Source: Liolophura sinensis
Lineage: Eukaryota > Mollusca > Polyplacophora > Chitonida > Chitonidae
Reading direction: 5' to 3'
Length of the DNA: 64,000 bases
Assembly: GCF_032854445.1 (NCBI RefSeq)
Contig: NC_088295.1
Location: forward strand, 14,929,385 to 14,993,384
Shown here piece by piece: positions 38,935 to 50,896 of this stretch (position 1 is its first letter; each line of letters starts with the position of its first letter). The position numbers and the translations under genes are program-made. Under the pieces are notes generated by a model. That model was not told the DNA's origin, did no database searches, and saw nothing but the letters and a program-made list of their open reading frames with translations.

Positions 38935-39190
38935 CTAGTATTGATTTTATTTATTTGATTGGTGTTTTACGCCGTAGTCAAGAATATTTCACTTATGAAA
39001 CCGCGGCCAGCATTACAGTGGGAGGAAACCCAAGACCATCCGCAGGCTGCTGGGAACTTCCCACGTCCGGCCGGAGGGAAGCCACTATGAGCTGGACTAG
39101 ACTCGCAGTGACCGCACTGGTAGGAGGCTCCTGCATGCATGGGTCGTTGCGCCATGGTGGCGTGCTAATCACCTCGGCCACGGAGGTCCC
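38935..39190 (-). mobile_element. Full-length SINE (family A) with target-site duplication
   Basis: On the minus strand it has a tRNA-like head (box A around GTGGCCGAGGTGATTAGCAC, box-B-like block CACTGCGAGTCTAGTCC), the conserved core and an (AAAT)n tail. Flanking copies of gtaatctcgggta (38922-38934) and gtaatctcgagta (39191-39203) form a 13-bp target-site duplication with one mismatch, which fixes both borders. Confidence 0.92.
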
Positions 39191-39546
39191 GTAATCTCGA
39201 GTAACAATGCAGCATGTCGCCCGTTCTCTTGTTTTTTTTTTTTCCTAGGGTGTTGCTGGTTTCCTCCTGCGAAATTAGAGTTTCGAGCTATGGTTTTCAT
39301 TTTCCACGAAATTACCCTAAATGATCTAAAATTTCGCTCACAAAAGTGCATATTCAGAGGCAAATAAATGTCACAAAATTATTATTTTTGGTGTTGAAGC
39401 TATATCATCCTAAGTTCCAAGCAAGCTTCAAAACGCCTTTCTAAAATCAACAGGTCTCTCAGAATCAGGAAAGATGGGCAAGTTAGTCATGAACAAAATT
39501 TATGGTCATTTAGGATGTTATCATTTTGTTCCTATTTCTTGTGGGC

Positions 39547-39725
39547 GAGCGGTTTTCGTAACTCCGGAGCCTCTCTCAAATGAGGGCGCTTGAGTTCAAG
39601 TCCAGCTCTTGCTGCGGATGGTCATGTGTTTCCCTCCGACTCTGCCCGGTTTCTCCTCACCATAATGCTGGCCGCCGTCGTATAAGCGAAATATTCTTAA
39701 CCGCGTAAAATATTAATCAAAAAAT
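39547..39725 (+). mobile_element. SINE (family A), diverged head
   Basis: The box-B-like gcttgagttcaagtccagct, the core ctcaccataatgctggccgc with cgtcgtataagcgaaatatt, and an A-rich tail are recognisable. The 5' border is approximate. Confidence 0.85.
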
Positions 39726-40017
39726 CAATTTTTACAAGAACGTTTTCATGAGGCCGATTTACATATTAAATAATAATAATGGTGGTGTCTAATCACATAA
39801 TAGGTCATGCAGCTGTAATATTATACCGGGATACAAAGAAACGGAGCAAGTTACTCGATTCCAAAGTAAGATACACAGCTTAATTACCGCTCCCAATTCA
39901 ATTGGAAACTACATACCCTACTATAATTAGGTAATTTAAGCAATATATAATAGATTTGTGAACATACAGCATGAGTCGGCCTTTCCTGAATTGCGCGCCA
40001 AAACTTTGTCCTGTCCT

Positions 40018-40095
40018 ATATAGCTGTTACGTTGTGTAAGTGGAATATTCTTGAGTACGGTGTAAAACACAAATCAAATCAGATCAAATCACATT
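40018..40095 (+). mobile_element. SINE (family A) 3' fragment
   Basis: Only the last ~75 bp are present: taagtggaatattcttgagt, acggtgtaaaacacaaatca and the A-rich tail. Confidence 0.75.
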
Positions 40096-41015
40096 GCGAA
40101 ACCAATGTTTCCAGAATGCTTATTTTCCAAACTATCCCCGTATGAAGGAAGACTTTGTACTTGGATGCAATGAGACCTTATCAACGCAACTCCTGTTAAA
40201 ATTCTTACCGGATTTTAAAGTATTTTACTTCTACTCCTTGACATGCTTGAAGATAAAACTTGGCCTTGCTTGAAATGAGAGTTTCCCGACAATGTTTCCA
40301 ATGGATTAAGGTTTACAGATGTGCCGGGAATAATATATGTATACGTGTGCCGTTTTGTTTGAATTTCGTCAAAAATTTTCCAGGTTAGGCTGTTTGAAGA
40401 GGAATCTTTTGGTTATGGACAAGGGCCCTTAAGTTTCCTGAAGTTAGGACATGGAAAAGTTGTTATACACACCACTGTATTCATTATATTTCGTGAATTA
40501 TTGTCCAACTTCTAGTTCGATCGGTGATGGTGTTAGGACTCTTGTAAATGACCCTTTACCCTTTTTGTAAAATAGTCAAAGATCCTTTGTTTGTTGAACA
40601 AAGATTGTTGACTATATATGCAGCTTAAAGACAGGCACTTTGGTGAGAGTAGTCCTGCATTGAATGTGCACTCCGGTCCTGCACTCCAGTACGTATACCA
40701 GAGTCACAACAGTCTGTTGATCATGCTGAAATGTAATTTCATGGTACCAACACGCGGCTTTTAATTTATACAACATAAATCGGTGTGCCTGCCATAGTTC
40801 AAAACAGTGATTGGTTAAAATCCTCATAACGTAAAAGCGCTTGATTTAGTATATACTGTTGAGGGCTGAGGTGTACGCCACTGGCTAGTGACCCTTTCTT
40901 ACATATGGAGACATAAATCTTACAGCAAATGAAAAAAAAAACATAAAGTATCTGGCAATGTAAAGCTATATGATATTTTGTCATTTCTTGCAAAAAAAAA
41001 AAAGTAATGATACTC

Positions 41016-41290
41016 TCAAAAATAAAATCTGTTAATTTTAACAGAAATGTTGAGGTCTGGGTAATGCTAGATTTATGTACTCCCACCAGCATACTAGAAC
41101 TATGCTATTGAAGCAGATCATTCCGTTAATTATAGCACAGTCATATATTCTGTTAATGTAACAAAAAGATTCTATCAGACTAACAAAATATTTTGTTGAA
41201 TATGACATAATATTGTGTTATAATAAAATAATGCATTCTAGCATGACCCAGATATCAGGTTTTCTGTTAAAACATGTTAATATTTTTTGA
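41016..41290. mobile_element. Foldback MITE with ~60-bp inverted ends
   Basis: The left arm (about 41016-41078; ttaacagaaatg, gtctgggtaatgctaga) matches the reverse complement of the right arm (about 41233-41290; tctagcatgacccaga, ctgttaaaacatg). There are several mismatches and small gaps. The AT-rich interior has no ORF. Confidence 0.7.
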
Positions 41291-41529
41291 TGGGACCATC
41301 TCATCAGAACCGTAAACCTTCATATATAGGTCTACGTCAAGTGCCACATGCGCTTCTAGAAGTAGACTGCAACTTTATAACAAACTGTTTGTGTTTGGTA
41401 TAGTATATATGCGTGTTGCGAGGTCCCTGTCACGCACCTTTACTACCTGTATATGCATTTACATGGATATATGGGGTGCCGCTATACGAACTATTTTTGA
41501 CGTTGGTCTCAAATTGTTTTCGAATATAT

Positions 41530-42130
41530 GCATTAAGAAATCAAAATCTTCAGAAAATCCTTTTCAATTAAAGGCTGAAAAACCACTTTCCAGTGCACTG
41601 CTGCAAATGGCCCAGCGGCTCGTTTACTTCTTCTGATCAAACTCAAATTAGCACCATAACCTAAACCTTAAGAAATCCTTTTCTTTTCGAAGAATAAAAA
41701 TCAAATAATCGTTTTCAAAGGTTAGAAAAAGTTTTTTTTCAATAGTAAAACAAAATCAAAATGTCAAACAAAATGTTAAAAAATGATTTTATAACTTTAA
41801 TGGCCCGTGGGCTCCCTATCTTCTTCCGAATGGTCAAACTAGATTTAGCACCATATCCTATGAAACTAAAACCTTCAAAAAATCATTTTCAGCGGATAAA
41901 AATCATTTTGAAAGAATGCAAAAATTATTCGTTACTTTCCTTATAGTAAATCATTTTCAATCCTTTAAAAACATTGTAACGCGAATTAAGGTTCCATTAG
42001 TTCATCGACACAACAAAGCCTATAAGTGGCCCAACGGCTCGTTTACTTCTTCTTGTCAAACTAAACTTAGCGCCATATCCCACTAAACCTTATGAAATCC
42101 GAGTCATCAAAAAAAGGTTAGAATTTCAAA
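41530..42130. repeat. Degenerate tandem repeat of ~190-225 bp, three units
   Basis: The block tggccc-(3)-ggctc followed by cttcttc, tcaaact and ttagc(a/g)ccata recurs at about 41607, 41799 and 42025. Each copy is followed by a diverged A-rich stretch containing caaaa and ttcattttc-like runs. The copies are old and irregular. Confidence 0.6.
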
Positions 42131-42224
42131 GTCGTCTTCCACCAACGTCTGTGTATATCTGAACGGCACGCATGGGAAAGTTCGTCAGTCAGTCACTTAG
42201 TCAGTCAAAGGTCAGAGTTTTTTT

Positions 42225-42330
42225 CCAAGTTTCCTCCAACCATTAAACATTCCGCCATCGTATAAATGAAAACTTTTCGCGTTACCTATTAAACAACAAT
42301 CAAATAAATAAATACAAATAAACAAATAAA
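42225..42330 (+). mobile_element. Decayed SINE (family A) 3' fragment
   Basis: Remnants of the core (aagtttcctccaaccattaa, cgccatcgtataaatgaaa) and an (AAAT)n tail are seen. The 5' half is missing. Confidence 0.65.
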
Positions 42331-42806
42331 TTACTCAGGTACACGCACCCCTCTACTATCCTTTTTCGCCCTCGAAGAGAATGGTTTTGATTGATGGAAC
42401 AGCACGTAGAAAATTTACTGATTAAAGAAAAGCTGTACCAGCCTGAAAAATTCTTGAGAATAGCACAAATAATTAACTTTCACAAAATATCAGTCTCGCC
42501 TGTACACGTGTTACCGTCCAATTTTGTGACTTAATAACATCATGTTAAAGACCTGCAAACAGCACATGTAAGAGTCTGATATTCACTGAAAGGAAATAAT
42601 TTGAGCTATTCTCAGTAAACAGAGAAAATCTGGTTTTGACATTTTGAATTATCTGCCAAATATCTCTTTAACCATTCACATGAGTATAACCTATTCTCTT
42701 TCCCCTTCTTGTCTCCTTCTTTCCCTGCTTTTGTTTGTTGCAGTATATTGCTTGTGTTTCGTGAAAAAGTAGTCTCCCTTTATCCAGGACATTTGATCGA
42801 AACAAC

Positions 42807-45975
<3,169 letters not shown>

Positions 45976-46437
45976 TGCTTGCATGTGCCATGTTATTTCC
46001 AGTGTATGTTATAGGTATGTATTTTGTCCATAATGGCTTCATCTTGTAGTGTTCTGCTGTTTTGGTCTATAATCTTATGTACAGAAACTGGCCAAGTACA
46101 AAGCAATGAGTGACAGTTTATTGTGACTTCTCCCTGTAAGGTTTCATCAGACACTAAAACTAGTCACCATAGTGTTAGTGAAAGGTTACCTGGATAAATG
46201 ACAATCAAATCAGTAAATTGTACTATGTGGTACCTAATACTTCAAATATTTTGGATATCGGATTCTTCCTCTTAGCTCAATGAGGTCATGGCTTAAATGG
46301 CATTAGCCTTTATATAATAATGGTTTGTTGCAACTTTGACCCTCTGGCAGCTATTGTAGCCTTTACTGAGTAATATATATAGGTTTAATTATTTTAACGG
46401 TTTTATGATCTTGTTGATTTATATTCATTTAAAGGCC

Positions 46438-46915
46438 TCTAAAAATCAAAGCAGACTTCACCATGTAGACCGCCTAAAACTATGCATAAATATTTTTTCA
46501 TTTATTTTCTAGATTTTTTGTGAAAAAAGGCACTCAAACATTTGAGTTTTAAGGTGGGCTTTACGGACCATACTATCAGAGGTTAGGAACTCCCATGTCA
46601 CAGGAAGTCTATCCAACTCTAGTCACGACACTGAATGTTGGAGTTCCTTTTTTAACCTATAAGTAAACCATTACTGAAATAATATTCAAAAAAATTCGTC
46701 CCTTCTGGTGAACATCAGGAAAAAAAGGTGATGTTAAAATTCCTAGATTCCAAATTCCTAGATACTGTCAGTATGGCACATAAAGCCTGCAGTAGTATTC
46801 AGATATTTGAATGCCTTTCAACACTCTTAAAAGAAAATAAATGAAAGTATTTTTACGCATAGTTTTATATGTATGATGAACCTTACTTCATGTCTTAGCT
46901 TTAACTTTTTAAATT
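46438..46915. mobile_element. Foldback MITE-like element, copy 2, with ~160-bp inverted arms
   Basis: The left arm (about 46438-46605) and the reverse complement of the right arm (about 46750-46915) align over nearly their whole length. Landmarks are aaaactatgcataaa against aaaactatgcgtaaa, ttcatttattttct in both, ggcactcaaa against ggcattcaaa, and ggctttacggaccatact against ggctttatgtgccatact. There is no ORF inside. A second copy with a decayed left arm is at 420-835. Confidence 0.75.
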
Positions 46916-47329
46916 ATGTTTTTTTTTGTTTTTTTTTTTACATTTTGCCTTGATTAGGTACAAAGCTTGATGCTGTTAGACTATATGCCACATTTGTTTG
47001 CCATTGCAGAGACAAAGGTCATTATTGTTGATCAGGATGGGTTAGCGCTCCCGGTTTTTCATCCAGCATATTGAATCCAGAAAGAAGACCGTTGTTCAGA
47101 TCATTTCTTTTTAGCCAGCAGCTCTAACTGAATTTGTGTACTGTTTGACATTTCTAACCGTGTGTACTAATAAAGTACAGAGTGCTTAATTAGATCAGAA
47201 TGGCTGTGTACAAATCTTTTTAATCTGTGTTCATTAGTGCCATTGGCTAGTACACTGAACTTGGTTTCAGACAGATGCCAACTGTACATGCATCTAATCT
47301 AAGGCCAGTGTTAAAAAAACGGTCATCAT

Positions 47330-47430
47330 AAGTGGTCGTACCACCCACCATAATGCTGGCCGCCGTCGTATAAGTGAAATATTCTTGAGTAGGGCGTAAA
47401 ACACCAATCAAATAAATAAACAAATAAGAG
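47330..47430 (+). mobile_element. SINE (family A) 3' fragment, well preserved
   Basis: The last ~100 bp are close to consensus: cacccaccataatgctggcc, gccgtcgtataagtgaaata, ttcttgagtagggcgtaaaa, then a (AAAT)n tail. The 5' end is truncated. Confidence 0.9.
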
Positions 47431-47879
47431 GTCATCGTAAGAAGTCAAATGGCCTTGAATTTTTTGTAAGGACTCCCGGGTATTTCAGTCTTAATGCTAA
47501 TTTACTTCAAGCTTGTAACAAGGTGGCTCCTAGAAAATTATGTTAGCTGCTAGAAATGGTCTTCTAGTTGGTAGGTACGACCAAAGGCATACACAAATAT
47601 TGTCCATCTGATGTGGTTACGTCACATTTGTTATCGACGTGGACGCAGTGGTTACATTTAACATATAATGACACACTTTGTGAAACAGGACATTAGAGTA
47701 GTTTTCTTCAGAGGAAATCTATCAGTCATGGTGTACACATTTTTTAGTCCACCAAGAAGTCAGCTTGTTCTCTATTCGGGAGGAAAAGCGGGAATTGACA
47801 GATTGCTACAGAATACATGCATACTTCACATACGTGTATTTGTAGGTCAGTCATTTTTGTCCCTGTCGCTGGAGCCAGC

Positions 47880-48055
47880 AGGTTATATTTATTTCATTTT
47901 TTGGTATTTTACGCGGTAATATTTCACTTATAGGAAGGGAGAGGGAGCCAGCATGCGCCGGACTTTAACTCACAGCAATCTCATTGTTTAGTGAGAGGAT
48001 CCTGGGATAATGTGCCGCGCAAGGATGCTAGCCACTTGGCCAAGGAGTCTCCCCA
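47880..48055 (-). mobile_element. SINE (family A) with internal deletion
   Basis: The plus strand reads the tail (tttatttcattttttggtat), a short core (aatatttcacttatagg), then the box-B-like block (ggactttaactcacagca) and a tRNA-like head ending in ggccaaggagtctcc. The middle of the body is missing. Confidence 0.8.
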
Positions 48056-48496
48056 GTAAGTTTACGTTATCCTGACAAAGATGGAAAGTGAATCGAGTTC
48101 TGAAAGCTGAGAATAGTGCTAGATCTTGTGTAGTGTATATGGGGAGTGAAAGAAAGTAAATGTAGTTATATCACCAACACGAACTTCTCTCCTTCAATAC
48201 TTTCTCAACTTCGCGTCTTTCTCAAAGCCTTTTATGTTTTTGTTAACGTTCAGAACCATGGCGTTGAGAGGTTGACATCGCCTCCAAATCATGTTGAATT
48301 TTAAGAAAAACAAAGGAATGGAATATGTCCGGGCTTGGAGAGAAAGTTCGGCCTTTAGCTTGCCAAACAATTTGCTAATGCACATCAGTTGGTATATCGC
48401 AAAGATTTGTATTGACGTTGGAGTCTAGACCGACTTGTGCCACCATGCGCCCAGATTTGCTAATTAGCGAGTAATGTCTTCTGGTAGCCTGCTCGT

Positions 48497-48648
48497 GGAT
48501 TTCCTTGGAATCAAAATCGTGCTAACAGTATTTCATCAGCCACCGCAGAGACGGAAGACGAGAAATGACCACGGATTTCCTTGGAATCAAAATCGTGCTA
48601 ACAGTATTTCATCAGCCACCGCAGAGATGGAAGACGAAAAATGACCAC
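48497..48648. repeat. 76-bp tandem duplication
   Basis: Two adjacent copies of a 76-bp unit (starting ggatttccttggaatcaaaa) differ at only two or three positions. The unit shows no coding or mobile-element signature. Confidence 0.93.
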
Positions 48649-49276
48649 GGCTGCTGTTAAGAAATGCCTGTTAAGAAATTTTTTTTTGAGTGATAGGTAA
48701 TAAAATACTGAAAACAAACATCAGAGCAAACTCCGTACAGTGTAAGAACGGGGAACAGTTATTTATTTCACAAAATCGCGACCAGAAGATGTTAACAGCG
48801 TACATGGTATAATGGCTGGTTCAGGATCCAAGACTTAGCCGATAATGGTGCTGTGTCCGTGGCCCTGGGAAAGATGAAAAGACCACGTTAGTAGCAAGAT
48901 AAGCCTAGTTGCGATTTTAACAGCATTAACGTTTCAAGATTCAAACGTGGTGAAGGATATTATGGTGCTCTTCAGTCTCTCAAATACGGAAAGTCACTAA
49001 AATGGAACTGTATTCGTAGTATCATAATTGCACATCGACAAGACACCTCAGGGACGTCATGTGGTCGGCAGTGTGACTGATGATCCCCGTCTTGTCAAGC
49101 GTGTACACTTCAGCTAATAGTGGACGTCATGTGTGCGCCACGTCGACAAATATGACGTAATCGTTCATGGCCGCACAATATCAAAGACGCTGACAGGACT
49201 ATAGCAAATCCAGTCGAAAGGACGACCTCAAACTATGACCAGGAACCAGTGTTGTATCGTCAATAGGTTAAATTTC

Positions 49277-49506
49277 GCTGTGAACTCCCTTGTTCTATCC
49301 TTTATTACGTCACAATTATTGGTGTACGTGAGCTCATAAAATATATTATCGTTTTACGTGAGCTCATATAATATATATGAAGTAAACACGCACTACAATG
49401 TAACAGAAGAAAACGATGCGTTCTGCTGTCCTTTGGACATCTATGTAGCTCGTCTTCGAGTCTACTGTTGTGATGTAATAAAGGAAAGAACAAAGGAGTT
49501 CACAGC
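49277..49506. mobile_element. MITE-like element with ~40-bp terminal inverted repeats
   Basis: The left end (gctgtgaactcccttgttct, then atcctttattacgtcacaa) matches the reverse complement of the right end (gctgtgaactcctttgttct, then ttcctttattacatcacaa) with four mismatches in about 40 bp. Inside, tacgtgagctcata is repeated directly twice. No target-site duplication is clear. Confidence 0.8.
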
Positions 49507-49600
49507 TTTGAGCCGTCTCGATACAGACGGGAAGGAATTTTCAGAAGGTGTTCACAATTACCGGTGTATGTGTGTGCATGAAACATCTATGAAGTATTAG

Positions 49601-49689
49601 CTCTGAGATCTGTTAGCCATATTCCCAGCTTAGCTTCCACATTATTTCTGAAAGTTTAGCTGGGAAGAATGAAACAGATCTCAGATCTA
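49601..49689. repeat. Inverted repeat (hairpin), ~30-bp arms
   Basis: The left arm ctgagatctgtta with cattcccagctta pairs with the right arm tagctgggaagaatg with aacagatctcag, around a ~23-bp loop. The downstream stretch 49715-49775 resembles 49425-49480 (gtagc-cgtc-tcgagt blocks), so this may be part of a second, diverged copy of the neighbouring element. Confidence 0.65.
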
Positions 49690-50896
49690 ATGAAGTATAA
49701 GAGACCTGTGCGTAATACTGTCATCTGGACCAGTGTAGCACGTCCTCGAGTTTTCCATCATGATCACATTCATAGTTTGATCGATTCAATGAGTTATCAA
49801 ACACATACAGGAAGTCAGTCTTTGGGAATTAAACCCATACCTCAATATGGCTGATTAAGTAATAAATAGGTAACAAAATACGTGTCACTGACAGATTTAA
49901 ATTTACAAGACATTAGAAGTATGCCTGTAAAGCGAACTAAAGGATGTATATTGGCAAATTTAGTTGGCTTCATCTAATGATTTAGTAGAAAACTCTAGCC
50001 AAAGACATTCGTCATAAAATATCCAAACACTAGTCGATGGAAACCATGAACGTCATCTCCCAGAGTTCATAAACGATCCAGAATTCATCCACAGCAATCT
50101 AGCCAATAGGTTTTCGCACCTTTCTAAGTTTAAGTCATCCTTGTCCTCTTGCCTAAATTGCTAGGATAGTTCGCCAGGGCAATTAGAAATAGCTAGGTTG
50201 TAGTTCGTCGTCTTAGCGCTTCCGTCGACGTATGCATGTCAACCTCTACACAGCGCGCATTCATGTATGGACACTCAGAATGACCGCTTTATGTTACCCC
50301 TTATCTGGACAAGATGGTGTTTGGTAACAGAAGATTGTAAAATTCCTTTCGCTCAAGAACACACATTTGCACACCATAATACAATGCAAATAGGTCAACT
50401 GTATATTTCACAAATTGACTACATATCTTCAATCTATGTCCAAGCTTTAACACGAACAGTATCACCTTCAAGGTACGTGTTTAAAGTGGGTAAAATTTCT
50501 GCAGTCTGCAGACAGAATTGTTCTGACGATAGTTTTTTTTTCGAATGTAGCTGATCTGTAGTTTCTCTAAACCCTTCGGTACTTGATGGTCCGAAATTCC
50601 AGAAGGTCAAAAACTCAAAAGGATTGCACTCTGTCAAACTACAGAGTAGAAAAAAAAAACATGGTCAGGGTGTACTAAATAGCAAACTCTGAGAGCCAGG
50701 ATGCCGACTCTATTTGAAACTTATGGAATTGGAATAAGGTATTCTGGCAGATGTCCTTTTCCTCCTTAGTTTCAGAAGGTTTATAAGAGCGTCAAGATCA
50801 GAAGAGTTCAAATGGAGTGGAAAGAAGATATGTTCTGGAAGAAGAAAGGACAAGTGTGTCCATTTAGGATGTTTCAACGATGCCAAAAGACAAAGG

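Larger units (their letters stand above)
38018..42806. other. Intergenic DNA between DNAH17 and NDUFAB1
   Basis: No coding exon is seen. A candidate poly(A) signal ATTAAA (38120-38125) lies 103 bp after the DNAH17 stop, and AATAAA (38709-38714) lies about 690 bp after it. The interval also holds SINEs at 38935-39190, 39547-39725, 40018-40095 and 42225-42330, a foldback element at 41016-41290 and a degenerate tandem repeat at 41530-42130. The parts around 38140-38920 and 40100-41000 show nothing I can name. Confidence 0.6.
45976..50896. other. Intergenic DNA between NDUFAB1 and the ependymin-related gene
   Basis: No coding exon is seen. It contains a foldback element at 46438-46915, SINEs at 47330-47430 and 47880-48055, a 76-bp duplication at 48497-48648, an inverted-repeat element at 49277-49506 and a hairpin at 49601-49689. 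A possible poly(A) signal AATAAA lies at 47169-47174, far from the NDUFAB1 stop. The stretches 48660-49270 and 49700-50890 show nothing I can name. Confidence 0.6.
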
